This document shows, in pieces, positions 47,064-56,337 of a stretch of 64,000 nt of DNA. A program made the translations under genes and the position numbers. Position 1 is the stretch's first letter. Each line of letters starts with the position of its first letter. Source of the stretch: Verrucomicrobiota bacterium (GTDB taxonomy: Bacteria; Verrucomicrobiota; Verrucomicrobiia; Limisphaerales; Pedosphaeraceae); the NCBI GenBank assembly GCA_021325145.1, contig JAJPHR010000056.1, positions 1-64,000 on the forward strand, given 5' to 3'. The notes beneath the pieces are model-generated. The model ran no database searches and had not been told where the DNA came from. It saw nothing but the letters and a program-made list of their open reading frames with translations.

Positions 47064-47375
47064 TTATTTGCGATTGACCAGGACCCCGATCAACAAACCG
47101 ATGCCGAAGGCGATGCCGATCGATTGATACGGGTGTTCGCGAATGACCCGGTCGGTCGCCCGCGCGCCCGCCACGGTGCGTTCCTGCAGTTTCCGGCCCG
47201 TTTCCTTCGCCGAGTCCAGTGCCGCGGCGAGACGTTCGCGGGCCGCCATGCCTTTCTCACTCAATTCGTGCGCCCCGGCCCGAAGCAATTCCTCGCCATC
47301 CTGCACCACCGCGCGCAAGTCCCGCATGAGTTTCTCGGTCGTCTCCTGAAGTTCGTTCTCCGATTTGCTGTCCAT
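47064..47375 (-). CDS. ElaB/YqjD/DUF883-like membrane-anchored protein
   Basis: A 103-residue protein: a long amphipathic helical region (MDSKSENELQETTEKLMRDL ... ARERLAAALDSAKETGRKLQ) and a C-terminal membrane anchor (YQSIGIAFGIGLLIGVLVNRK in pieces), exactly the DUF883 pattern. In E. coli YqjD/ElaB tether ribosomes to the membrane in stationary phase. The start at 47375 fits the family; upstream in-frame codons are not plausible. First gene of the trio. Confidence 0.82.
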   Translation of the reverse strand: MDSKSENELQETTEKLMRDLRAVVQDGEELLRAGAHELSEKGMAARERLAAALDSAKETGRKLQERTVAGARATDRVIREHPYQSIGIAFGIGLLIGVLVNRK

Positions 47376-47590
47376 AATTTTAGATTTGTGAACGCCCGGG
47401 TCGCGCTTCACCGCCACACGGGCAAGGTAATGATTTTTCAAACACAGAGGATATAGGGTATTCGCCCCGTCACATCCCCTGCCCAACAAGACAAATCCTA
47501 CATAGGGTCGTCACCCAATGCAACTTGGAACGACACCTTCCGCCCATGGTAAAAAACAGCCGTCTCCAACTTTGCCCGGCACTTCGTTAA

Positions 47591-49198
47591 TCACGGCGCC
47601 GGCACCGCCGAATGAATGAAGCCCGCCAAATCCTTCTTCAATTCAACCAGTGACGGCCGGTTCACGTACATCATGTGGCCCGCCTCGTAGTAACCCATGC
47701 TCACATTCGTTCGCAGGTTCGACGGCAATCCCATGTGATCGAACGTGTAGCGGGTGGCCAGAAAAGGCGTCGCCAGATCATAGTAACCGTTCGCCACAAA
47801 CACCTTCAGGTACGGATTGTGGATCATCGCCTGGCGCAGCGTTTCCGCCACATCCAGGTAACGGTTCCGCGCATTCCCAAAATCCCATGGCGAAACGTTG
47901 CCGGTCAGCACCTCGTACGGGAGGTCGCTTTCAAACTTCAATTCCCGACGCACATAATCGTTCAGTGTCGCGGTGAACGGGCCGAGCACCGACGCATAGC
48001 TCGGATCGTATTCGGGAGAATCACCGGTGGCATTGCGATCGGAACCGGTCATACGGCTGTCGTAGCGCCCGATGATGAGCCGTTCACTCCGCAACAGTTC
48101 CTTGAAAAATTGCCGCACGTTCACGCGCAAGTCCGCCCGGTCCACAAAATCCTCCGACAACCCCGTCAGCCGCGCCACGTTCTTGACCACCTGCTGCCGT
48201 TCGGCGGACGGGAGTTGATCTCCTTTCATCAGCGCCTGCGCATACTCGCCCGTCGCATACTGCTCCGCTTCCGCCAGCGCCTTCTTCATGTCCGCCTGCA
48301 AATCCGGCGCGAGTTTCTTGTGATACCAGGCGGCGGCGGTTTCCGACGGGAGATACAAAATGTACGGCAGATCGTTGCCTGGATTAAAACCGAGCGTCGA
48401 AAAATCCAGCACCGACGAGACGAGGCAAATGCCATTCAGATAGATGCCGTAACGATCCTCCAAATGCCCCGATAACCCCGCCGCCCGCGTCGTCCCGTAA
48501 CTCTCGCCGATCAGAAACTTTGGCGAACTCCACCGTTTGTAGCGCGTTGTGTAAAGGCGAATGAAATCGCCGACCGACTCGAGATCCTCTTCCACGCCGT
48601 GGAACTTCCGGGGATCCTCACCCGGCACGGGCCGGCTGTAACCCGTGCTCACCGGGTCAATGAACACCAAATCCGTCTCGTCCAAAATCGAATAATCATT
48701 GTTCACGAGCTTGAACGGCGGCGGCGGCAGACTGCCATTCTCCTTCAAGAGCACCCGCCGCGGCCCCAACACGCCCAGATGCAACCACACCGACGAAGAC
48801 CCCGGCCCGCCGTTGAATGAAAAGGTGATGGGCCGGTCACTCGGATTGGTGGCGCCATTGAGCCGCGTGTAGGCGATGAAGAAAACCGTCGCATGCGGTT
48901 TTCCTTCCTCATCCTTCATTACCAGCGTTCCGGCGGTGGCCTTGTAGTTAACCTCGACGCCGTTGATGGTCACCGAATTTGTGGTTTCGGAAATCTCGTC
49001 CTTCGGCTCTTTTTTGTCGGACTTGGGCTCCTCCTTCTTGGCGTCGTCCTTCCTAGGTTCAGTCGAGTTCGCCTCTCCTCCCGGCCTAGCCGCGCGCGCC
49101 GGCCTTTCCTGGGCCTGGAGAAATGGCGTCCAGCCAGCCAGCGCCATGATTAACGCCAGGCCCGCAACCCAGATCCTCGTGTTCAATTTATTGCTCAT
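47591..49198 (-). CDS. secreted serine carboxypeptidase-like protein (peptidase S10)
   Basis: About 535 residues. Signal peptide (MSNKLNTRIWVAGLALIMAL...), a Lys/Glu/Asp-rich linker (about 35-75), then an alpha/beta-hydrolase peptidase: NGGPGSSSVWLHLG, FIDPVSTGYSRP, and nucleophile Ser in IGESYGTTR. The acid and His are likely in NGYYDLATPF and YEAGHMMYV near the C-terminus. It releases C-terminal residues from peptides outside the cytoplasm. Alternative upstream starts (49210, TTG 49237) only extend the signal region. Confidence 0.9.
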   Translation of the reverse strand: MSNKLNTRIWVAGLALIMALAGWTPFLQAQERPARAARPGGEANSTEPRKDDAKKEEPKSDKKEPKDEISETTNSVTINGVEVNYKATAGTLVMKDEEGKPHATVFFIAYTRLNGATNPSDRPITFSFNGGPGSSSVWLHLGVLGPRRVLLKENGSLPPPPFKLVNNDYSILDETDLVFIDPVSTGYSRPVPGEDPRKFHGVEEDLESVGDFIRLYTTRYKRWSSPKFLIGESYGTTRAAGLSGHLEDRYGIYLNGICLVSSVLDFSTLGFNPGNDLPYILYLPSETAAAWYHKKLAPDLQADMKKALAEAEQYATGEYAQALMKGDQLPSAERQQVVKNVARLTGLSEDFVDRADLRVNVRQFFKELLRSERLIIGRYDSRMTGSDRNATGDSPEYDPSYASVLGPFTATLNDYVRRELKFESDLPYEVLTGNVSPWDFGNARNRYLDVAETLRQAMIHNPYLKVFVANGYYDLATPFLATRYTFDHMGLPSNLRTNVSMGYYEAGHMMYVNRPSLVELKKDLAGFIHSAVPAP

Positions 49199-49500
49199 CT
49201 TGTCCCGCATAGTGGATATGTCTCTGAGGCCCGTCAAGCCTCGCTACAACAGAGGCGCGATTATTTCCACCAGTCGTCAGCCGGCTCCGTCGGTCGGGTT
49301 CAGGGCCGATTCAAGAGCCCCGCAATCCATAGCCGCCGACGTAAAGAGGCTCTAATCTCCTTCAAGGAATACAAGAGCCTCCTTACGCCGACGGCTACGA
49401 TTTCTTGAATCCACCCTGCTGCCCAGCCTGACCCTCCAAAAAAATCCTCGTGCAATGGCGAAACTTTGCCAATATGGAGTGTTCACTCATCATAGAATGT
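49199..49500. other. divergent intergenic region with a repeat
   Basis: The 302-bp space between the divergent S10 peptidase and sulfatase genes contains the 49330-49411 palindromic repeat. A GAGTGTTCACTC dyad (49477-49488) sits just before the sulfatase start and could be an operator; no clear promoter pair was seen. Confidence 0.4.
49330..49411. repeat. full inverted repeat of the GCCGACGTAAGGAGGCTC type
   Basis: AGCCGCCGACGTAAAGAGGC (49330-49349) pairs imperfectly with GCCTCCTTACGCCGACGGCT (49377-49396), followed by ACGATTTCTTGAATC. This is the best-preserved copy of the family in the window. Confidence 0.8.
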
Positions 49501-51006
49501 ATGAAATGGATTGATCGATTGTCGAACCGGCCGGTGCTGTGGCGCGCGGTCCTGGCCTTGGCCGCCCTCCTCCTTCCCACCGCCATGGGCAACGCGCAGA
49601 CCAAGGAACCCCAAGCAGCCGTCCCGCGCTTGCCGAGCATCCTGTTCATCCTGGCCGATGATTTGGGTTACGGCGACCTCGGCTGTTACGGGCAGGAGAA
49701 AATAAAAACGCCGAATATCGACCAACTGGCCGCGGAAGGCATGCGCTTCACCAGTTGCTACGCCGGGAGCACGGTGTGCGCGCCGTCACGGGCCGCGCTG
49801 ATGACGGGCAAACATACGGGACACGTCGGGATTCGAGGCAATGCGGCGCTTTCGTTGCAAGGGGATGACGTGACCGTGGCGCAATTGCTGAAGACGGCGA
49901 ATTACAGCACGGCCCTCATTGGCAAGTGGGGGTTGGGCGACGTCGGTTCGCCCGGGCTGCCGTCCAGCAAAGGCTTTGACGAGACGGTCGCCTTCCTGGA
50001 TCAGACAGCGGCGCACAATTATTATCCGACGGCACTCTATCGACACAGCGCGGAGGGGCGCGAGCAGATGTCCACGATTTACGAAAACCTGAATGGGAAG
50101 AAGGGGAAATACGTCCAGGATATCTTCACTTCAGCCGCGCTGAAATTCCTGGAGATAAACGCGCCGGACCAGTTCAACCACTACCGGCCTTTTTTCCTTT
50201 ATCTGGCTTACACCACCCCGCACGCAAACGACGAACTGGGCCAGCAAACCGGCAATGGCATGGAAGTGCCGAGCGATGCGCCGTACTCAGGCGAATCGTG
50301 GCCGCAAGTGGAAAAGAACAAGGCGGCGATGATCACACGGCTGGATGCGGACGTGGGCCGGTTGATGGAAAAGCTGAAGGCGTTGAAGATCGAAAAGAAT
50401 ACCATTGTGATCTTCGCGAGTGACAACGGGGCGCACAAGGAGGGTGGCGTGCATCCGGAATTCTTCCATAGTTCCGGGCCGTTGCGCGGGATCAAACGGG
50501 ATCTTTATGAAGGAGGCATTCGGATTCCGTTGATCGTTCGCTGGCCGTTTTGGGTCAAGCCGGGGACAACGAGCGATTTGCCCTGTGCGTTCTGGGATTT
50601 CCTGCCCACCGCGGCGGAAATCGCGCGCGTGAAGCAACCGAAAGACCTGGACGGCATTTCGTTCCTTCCAACGCTGCAAGGGCAGGCGCAGACGAACCGG
50701 CATGAGTTCCTGTATTGGGAATTTCACGAAGGCGGTTTCAAGCAGGCGGCGCGGATGGGAGATTGGAAGGGCGTCCGTTTTGGTGTCGATGGCCCGCTCG
50801 AACTTTATGATCTAAAGACCGACTTGGGCGAAAAGGAAAACGTTGCGGAGAAACATCCGGAGGTGGTGAAAAAGATCGAGGAGTATTTGAAAACGGCGCG
50901 GACGACGGATGACCACTGGCCGGCCTTGACCGTGGCCGAGAATGAAAAGCTAAAGAACAAGAAGAAGAAAGGTGCTGCGGCGGCCGGGGACGGAACTGGG
51001 AAGTGA
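49501..51006 (+). CDS. secreted sulfatase (arylsulfatase A-like)
   Basis: A 501-residue S1 sulfatase that removes sulfate esters, likely from sulfated polysaccharides. Signal-anchor-like N-terminus (about 1-30), LFILADDLGYGDLGCYG metal-binding start, the formylglycine motif CAPSRAALMTGKHTGH (Cys about 79), GKWGLG, TIVIFASDNGAHKEGG. Activation needs a formylglycine-generating enzyme, which is not in the window. The C-terminus is Lys-rich. The start at 49501 gives a proper signal; an in-frame upstream start adds 17 unlikely residues. Confidence 0.93.
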   Translation: MKWIDRLSNRPVLWRAVLALAALLLPTAMGNAQTKEPQAAVPRLPSILFILADDLGYGDLGCYGQEKIKTPNIDQLAAEGMRFTSCYAGSTVCAPSRAALMTGKHTGHVGIRGNAALSLQGDDVTVAQLLKTANYSTALIGKWGLGDVGSPGLPSSKGFDETVAFLDQTAAHNYYPTALYRHSAEGREQMSTIYENLNGKKGKYVQDIFTSAALKFLEINAPDQFNHYRPFFLYLAYTTPHANDELGQQTGNGMEVPSDAPYSGESWPQVEKNKAAMITRLDADVGRLMEKLKALKIEKNTIVIFASDNGAHKEGGVHPEFFHSSGPLRGIKRDLYEGGIRIPLIVRWPFWVKPGTTSDLPCAFWDFLPTAAEIARVKQPKDLDGISFLPTLQGQAQTNRHEFLYWEFHEGGFKQAARMGDWKGVRFGVDGPLELYDLKTDLGEKENVAEKHPEVVKKIEEYLKTARTTDDHWPALTVAENEKLKNKKKKGAAAAGDGTGK

Positions 51007-51192
51007 ATCGAGTGACTGATGCAGCCGCGCCCGGACGACCGGCCGGGTTCGCCTTCAACACGGCGTCATCAATAAGTGGCGCCTTGGGCGCATGGGAGTG
51101 CGCGCCCTACCTTGGCGCGGGACTCCATGCGTCAACGGAGTACGCCATCGAAAATCAAGCACGGTTTTCAAGGTCCCGGAGAGCAAGACTGA

Positions 51193-51417
51193 TTACTTGT
51201 TCGTTCCGCCCGCGGAGTTGGTCGGCTGCGAGGATGGATTGGCTGGACTCACTGCCGGCGGATTTCCTTGCGGCACAAAAAAGCCGTTTTGCTGGTGGCT
51301 GCGGGTCTTTTGAACGAGGACGTACATCCAAATTGCCCAAAGCAGGGCGGCGGTCACAAAGGCCGTCAGAAAGAGGACGGGCCAGAAAAAAGGGCGGTGC
51401 TGCGGCTTGCCATTCAT
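51193..51417 (-). CDS. small single-helix membrane protein
   Basis: A 74-residue protein: a short basic N-terminus (MNGKPQHRP), one membrane helix (about 11-35: FFWPVLFLTAFVTAALLWAI) and a polar Pro/Ser/Asn-rich tail. It is divergent from the coiled-coil gene that starts at 51522. The start could also be 51438. No ribosome-binding site is obvious. Function unknown. Confidence 0.55.
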   Translation of the reverse strand: MNGKPQHRPFFWPVLFLTAFVTAALLWAIWMYVLVQKTRSHQQNGFFVPQGNPPAVSPANPSSQPTNSAGGTNK

Positions 51418-51521
51418 GTCAGTGGATGAAGCTATCATCCCGTTCGGCGGTGGGAAAGAGCAACTCCCAGATTTTCCTTTCGCGTGCCCGCCAGTCATGT
51501 AACTTAGGGGGAGTAACAGCC

Positions 51522-52274
51522 ATGAACTCCTCGCGTCGCACGCCCCGGGTGGTTTTACTGCTGGCCCTGATCGGGGTCATCGTGGAAGGGGGATTTATCA
51601 TCAAACTTTGGCAGCAAAACCAGTCCCTGCGGGAGAGCAATGAGAAGGCGCGCCGAGGCGGCAAGCCGGACCTCGCCAGGCAGCTTGCCAAGCGGGATGC
51701 GGAGTTGCAGGTGTTGCGGGTGCAAGTGCAGGATCTGCTCAAGTTGAGGCATGAGGCGCGGTTGCTTCGCGCCGCCACGAATGACCTCGCCAGGCTTCAG
51801 GAGGAGAATCGCCGCCTGAAACAGGAGGGCACCAACACCCTGGCGGCCTCGGCGCCCGCGACCATCGTCGTGACGACCGGCGATGGAGAGGATTTCGTTG
51901 CGAAGGAGGGTTGGACCTTTTCGGGCTATGCCACTCCGGAAGCGACGCTTCAGTCGTGGTTGTGGTCCCTGCGCGAGGGAGATCTGGACGCGTTCCTGGA
52001 AACTCTGACAGCCGACGACCGGGCCCGGTTCGAGGCGCAATTGCAGCAGTCCAACAAGACCGAGGAAGAGCTGGCGGCCGATTTAAAAAGGCAGGCGGAG
52101 AACTTAACCGGTTTTCAAATCCTTGATCAAAACTCGGAAGCCGACGGCAGCATTGTAATCCTGGCGCGGGTTTCGGGTGGCGAACCCACCGGTGCCACGC
52201 CCACGCGCCATCGCTTCATCTTCACTCGAAGCGGCACGGAATGGAAAATGACCGACGCGGGCGTGGATCAATGA
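51522..52274 (+). CDS. membrane-anchored coiled-coil protein, unknown function
   Basis: A 250-residue protein. N-terminal membrane anchor (about 9-28: VVLLLALIGVIVEGGFIIKL), a coiled coil (about 30-105, rich in Leu/Arg/Glu: LAKRDAELQVLRVQVQDLLK), then a compact C-terminal domain (about 125-250: SLREGDLDAFLETLTADDRA ... FTRSGTEWKMTD) like small NTF2/DUF-type folds. AGGGGGA precedes the ATG. An open frame from 51003 runs into it, but composition and the ribosome-binding site support 51522. Confidence 0.75.
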   Translation: MNSSRRTPRVVLLLALIGVIVEGGFIIKLWQQNQSLRESNEKARRGGKPDLARQLAKRDAELQVLRVQVQDLLKLRHEARLLRAATNDLARLQEENRRLKQEGTNTLAASAPATIVVTTGDGEDFVAKEGWTFSGYATPEATLQSWLWSLREGDLDAFLETLTADDRARFEAQLQQSNKTEEELAADLKRQAENLTGFQILDQNSEADGSIVILARVSGGEPTGATPTRHRFIFTRSGTEWKMTDAGVDQ

Positions 52275-52307
52275 TCCAACCAACGCTTCTCCCCTGCTCT
52301 GCCGCGC

Positions 52308-54065
52308 TTAATGCTTCTTAAAAAAGAGGGCGAACAGGATAAACAGGATCACTTGCAGAAGCACGAAGCCGATGATGATCGGCAACAGCCGGAAACGTGA
52401 CTTCCAGATTTGCGGCGCTTGCAACCGGCTGCAACGGTCGGTCATCACCACGCTTTCGTAATTCTCCAGTTCGCTTCGCATCTCCAATGCGGATTGATAG
52501 CGGCGCTTGGGGTCGCGTTCCATCGCGTGAAGGATGATTTCCTCCAGCACCGGCGTCAGCTTCGGATTCAATTTTCGCGGTGCGACCGGATCGCCGGTCA
52601 CGCGCGAGTTCATGATCACGTACGGGCTGTCGCCGCCGAAGGGCGGTTCGCCGGTGACCATCTCGTAAATGATCGTCCCCAGGCTGTAAATGTCCGTGCG
52701 CTCGTCGCCCCGGCTGCCCTTGACCTGCTCGGGCGCCATGTAATCCGGCGTGCCCATCGCCGGCGTAAAACCCACAAAGGTCAACCGCCGCGAGTTGGCC
52801 GAACGCGCGATGCCAAAATCCATGATTCGGATTGTTCCATCATTGCACAACATGATGTTTTGCGGCTTGAGATCGCGATGCACCACTCCGCTTTGATGCA
52901 TGTAGGACAGCGCGGTGCAAATATGGATCGCAATCTTGACAGCGTCCGGCTCGGGCAGCGGACGGACGCTCTTCAACAACTCGCTCAAGGTTTGCCCGGT
53001 CAGATATTCCATTACGATATACGGCCGGCTCTTTTTTTCGGCGGGAATGAACTTCAGGATGTACGGGTGGTTCAACTTCAGCCCGATTTCCTCCTCGCGC
53101 TTGAAGCGGTCGAAGCCGGCGGGATCGCTCTCAATCTGCAAGAGCGGAACTTTGAGCGCCACCGCGTTGCCGGTCTGCCGGTCGTTCGCCTTGTACAAGG
53201 AAGCCATGCCGCTCTTGGCGATTACGTCGGTAATCTCGAACCGCTCGTCGAGGACGCTCCCCACGCCGAGGTCGGCGCCCATGGGCCGGGTTTTCGCCGC
53301 GGCGGGATCAACGTTCCTCGTTTGGTCCGTTTCCCACACATGAATGATCTGCACGGAAACATTGTCGCCCGCCTGGCGGCGCTCCGCCTGGGCGATCAGC
53401 CGCTTGCAGGCTTCAGCCGGATGATATTTGACCACCGTGCCAAGGATTTCATCGTCCAGGAGATAGCCGTAAAGACCATCTGAACACTGGAGAATGATGT
53501 CCCCTTTCAACAGCGGCTCCGTCGAAATATCATAGTGGCACATCGGTTCCGAGCCGACACTGCGCGTCAACAACGACCGGTGCGGGCTGGTCATCGCATT
53601 GCGCTCCAGCAACAACCCCAGTTTCACTTGCAGCGCGGTGTACGAGTGATCGCTGGTCAGGCGCTTGATCTTGCCGGCGCGAATGAGATAGGCGCGGGAA
53701 TCGCCCACATGGGCGATGGTGACCTTGTCATGGCGAAAGATTGAGGTCAGCAGTGTGGTGGACATGCGCCCCTTTTCCTGCGCGGCCTGGAAGATTTTTG
53801 CCGAAGCTTCCATGTAAATCGCGCGGACGAGGTCGTTGGGGGACGTTTCGGGCTTCGCTTCGCGGAAAATGGCCAGGGCGGTCTCGGCCGCCATCCGGCT
53901 CGCCAAATCGCCGTTGCCCTCGCCCCCGACCCCATCGGCCAGCACCGCGATGCCGCCGATTTCCTGCTGGAGTTGGAACTTCTCCGGTTCCCAGAACGCG
54001 ATGAAGTCCTCGTTGTGTTCGCGCACCACTCCGGTGCTGGAGAGTTGGAAGCATTTGATCTTCAT
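52308..54065 (-). CDS. fused PP2C-type protein phosphatase and Ser/Thr protein kinase
   Basis: A 585-residue protein joining two antagonistic enzymes. The N-terminal PP2C domain (about 1-245) has GVVREHNEDF, LADGVGGEGNGDLAS, VGDSRAYLI and GDNVSVQII metal sites. A Hanks-type kinase follows (about 270-535) with the AVALKVP Lys, HRDLKPQNIMLC, MDFGIAR and MAPEQVKG; its Gly-rich loop is altered (IAKSGMASLY). A C-terminal membrane helix (about 560-580) tethers it, catalytic domains probably cytoplasmic. It could switch targets by both phosphorylation and dephosphorylation; substrates are unknown. Confidence 0.92.
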   Translation of the reverse strand: MKIKCFQLSSTGVVREHNEDFIAFWEPEKFQLQQEIGGIAVLADGVGGEGNGDLASRMAAETALAIFREAKPETSPNDLVRAIYMEASAKIFQAAQEKGRMSTTLLTSIFRHDKVTIAHVGDSRAYLIRAGKIKRLTSDHSYTALQVKLGLLLERNAMTSPHRSLLTRSVGSEPMCHYDISTEPLLKGDIILQCSDGLYGYLLDDEILGTVVKYHPAEACKRLIAQAERRQAGDNVSVQIIHVWETDQTRNVDPAAAKTRPMGADLGVGSVLDERFEITDVIAKSGMASLYKANDRQTGNAVALKVPLLQIESDPAGFDRFKREEEIGLKLNHPYILKFIPAEKKSRPYIVMEYLTGQTLSELLKSVRPLPEPDAVKIAIHICTALSYMHQSGVVHRDLKPQNIMLCNDGTIRIMDFGIARSANSRRLTFVGFTPAMGTPDYMAPEQVKGSRGDERTDIYSLGTIIYEMVTGEPPFGGDSPYVIMNSRVTGDPVAPRKLNPKLTPVLEEIILHAMERDPKRRYQSALEMRSELENYESVVMTDRCSRLQAPQIWKSRFRLLPIIIGFVLLQVILFILFALFFKKH

Positions 54066-54338
54066 TTCAGAAAAACTAACTTATCGAGAGAGACGAAGAA
54101 TGCCAAGCTCCAGGCTCTAAAGGAAATGCAAATTCCAAATTTCAAGCGTGTGGACAAAATAAAATCGATTTTACACTATGAATTACTCTCACACTACGCA
54201 GCCAGGTTCCAACCAACCGTATCCTGCCAGAGACTATTCCGGCAATCCCAAAGACGCTTGAATCTATTCACATTCAAGTCGGGCGTGGCACCACTCAGTC
54301 TCACCGTTCCGCCTGGTGTTCCCATGAATTTTGCTCAT
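54066..54338. other. intergenic, AT-richer, no gene
   Basis: The region upstream of kdp cluster 2 has a fragment related to the AATGTCCAA repeats (GAATGCCAAGCTCCAGGCTC, 54098-54117) and otherwise AT-rich sequence without structure I recognise. Confidence 0.4.
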
Positions 54339-54379
54339 CTTTTTGCCTTATTTTTACACCTTTAGACTCCATTTTTACT
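54339..54379 (+). promoter_or_regulatory. candidate KdpE-type operator array of kdp cluster 2
   Basis: Phased T-rich units CTTTTTGCC (54339), ATTTTTACA (54350), CTTTAGACT (54360) and ATTTTTACT (54371) recur every 10-11 bp, 36-76 bp before kdpA2. The TTTACACCTTT core is shared with the region before cluster 1. Joint control by KdpE is inferred. Confidence 0.5.
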
Positions 54380-54414
54380 AACTGGGCGATTTATTCCGGC
54401 GCTAGCGTCGCGAC

Positions 54415-56319
54415 ATGAAATGGAATGAAATAGTTCAGATCGTTTTGTTCTTCGGTTTAGGCATCGCGCTGACGCCGCCGGTGGGCCGGTTCATGGCCAG
54501 GGTGTTCAAGGGCGAGAAAACTTTTCTCCACCCGGTGCTGCATCCGATTGAGAAAATCATCTACCGGTTGAGCGGCGTGGACCCGGATGAGGAGATGACG
54601 TGGCTGAGTTATTTTTGGGCGGTGCTGCTGTTCGCGACGGTTGGGTTCGCAGCAGATATGGCGATCTTCATGACGCAGCAATGGCTGCCGTTGAATCCCC
54701 AAAAACTGCCGAATTGCTCCTGGCACCTGGCATTCATGCAAGCCTGGAGTTTCACCTGCAACGCGGACTGGCAGTCTTACACGGGCGAGACCGTGATGAG
54801 CTACTTCTCGCAGATTTTCGCCATCATGGTGCATCAGTTCCTCAGCGGCGCGTCGGGTCTGGCGGTGCTGGTCGCAGTGGCGCGGGCCTTGAAGCGGGCT
54901 TCCATCAAAACTGTCGGCAATTTCTGGACCGACCTGACGCGCGGCCTCCTCTACTTCGTGATCCCGCTCTCGGCGCTTTGGGCCATTCCGCTAATGTGGC
55001 AGGGTGTTCCCCAAACCTGGAAGCCCTACCAAACCGCCAGCCTGATGGAGCCTTACACCACGCAGGTGCAAAAGACCGATGACAAAGGCAACAATGTGAC
55101 GACCAATATCCAGTTGGTGGTTTCGTCCCCGAAGCTCGGCGCGGATGGAAAGCCTGAAATGACCAATGGCGTCGCGGTAATGGTCGATGTGCCGCAAGTG
55201 GATGCCAAAGGCGTGCCGATCATGACCAACATGCCGGTCATGGTGGATGCGAAAGTGGAAACCCAAAGCATCCCAGTCGGCCCGGTGGCATCCTTTGAGT
55301 CCATCAAACAACTCTTCACCAATGGCGGCGGCTGGTACAACGTGAACAGCGCGCATCCATTTGAAAACCCCACGCCGTTCACGAATTTCTGGGAAATGCT
55401 GGCCATTATCGTCGTGCCAATGGCGCAGGTTTATATGTTCGGCCTGCTCGTCGGCAACAAAAAGCACGCCTGGTGTCTGTTCAATGTCATGTTGGCTCTC
55501 TACGCGCTTTCCTTCGTCGTCGCCTGGTATTGCGAGACACGGCCCAACCCGGTGATGGCGGGCGCGGTGCCGAACATGGAGGGCAAGGAACAGCGAATCG
55601 GGGTGATGAACAGCGTGCTCTGGGCGACGTCCTGCACCGCGATTGACAACGGTTCGGTCAATTCCATGCACGATAGTTATCAGCCGCTCGCCGGCATGAT
55701 GCCGTTGTGGAACATCCTGATCGGCGAAATGCTTTTCGGGGGCATCGGCTGCGGCATGTATTGCATGCTCTTTCACGTGCTGATCACGGTCTTCATCGCC
55801 GGATTGATGATCGGGCGAACGCCGGAGTACCTCGGGAAGAAACTGGATGCCTGGTGCGCAACCTGGGCGGTGTGCGGGGTCTTGATCCCGAACGCCGTGG
55901 CCCTGCTCCCAACCGCTATCGCCCTCATGTTGCCGGCGACCATAGGTTTGTCCAGCCTGGGCAACCAAGGCCCGCACGGATTTACCGAAATTCTTTACTG
56001 CTTCGGCGAAGCCGCCAACAACAACGGCAGTGCCTTCGCCGGGTTGAACGCCAACACGCCGTTCTACAATATCGCCGCCGGAATTGTCATCTGGATCGGA
56101 CGGTTCGCCCCGATCATTTCCGCGCTCGCCATTGTCGGCCGGCTCGCTTCCAAGAAAACCGTTGAACCTTCCGCCGGCACGCTGCCGACCCATGGCTGGA
56201 CATTCGGCCTTACGCTGACGGGCGTAATCATCATCGTCGCCGCACTGACGTTTTTCCCGGCGCTTTGCCTCGGCCCAATCGTCGAGCACGGGTTGATGAC
56301 GGCGGCGCGAACGTTCTAA
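54415..56319 (+). CDS. kdpA: KdpA-like subunit of a second, divergent Kdp ATPase
   Basis: A 634-residue KdpA paralogue, clearly divergent from copy 1. The filter regions are NADWQSYTGET, LFTNGGGWYNVN (GTNGGG is FTNGGG here), TAIDNGSVNSMHDS (SCG is DNG here) and ANNNGSAFAGL. Changed filter residues suggest altered ion affinity or selectivity. A repeat-bearing insertion (about 213-292) like that of copy 1 carries units TDDKGNNVTTN, LGADGKPEMTN and VDAKGVPIMTN. No kdpF precedes it. Confidence 0.93.
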   Translation: MKWNEIVQIVLFFGLGIALTPPVGRFMARVFKGEKTFLHPVLHPIEKIIYRLSGVDPDEEMTWLSYFWAVLLFATVGFAADMAIFMTQQWLPLNPQKLPNCSWHLAFMQAWSFTCNADWQSYTGETVMSYFSQIFAIMVHQFLSGASGLAVLVAVARALKRASIKTVGNFWTDLTRGLLYFVIPLSALWAIPLMWQGVPQTWKPYQTASLMEPYTTQVQKTDDKGNNVTTNIQLVVSSPKLGADGKPEMTNGVAVMVDVPQVDAKGVPIMTNMPVMVDAKVETQSIPVGPVASFESIKQLFTNGGGWYNVNSAHPFENPTPFTNFWEMLAIIVVPMAQVYMFGLLVGNKKHAWCLFNVMLALYALSFVVAWYCETRPNPVMAGAVPNMEGKEQRIGVMNSVLWATSCTAIDNGSVNSMHDSYQPLAGMMPLWNILIGEMLFGGIGCGMYCMLFHVLITVFIAGLMIGRTPEYLGKKLDAWCATWAVCGVLIPNAVALLPTAIALMLPATIGLSSLGNQGPHGFTEILYCFGEAANNNGSAFAGLNANTPFYNIAAGIVIWIGRFAPIISALAIVGRLASKKTVEPSAGTLPTHGWTFGLTLTGVIIIVAALTFFPALCLGPIVEHGLMTAARTF

Positions 56320-56337
56320 AACTTTTTAGGAGCAATT

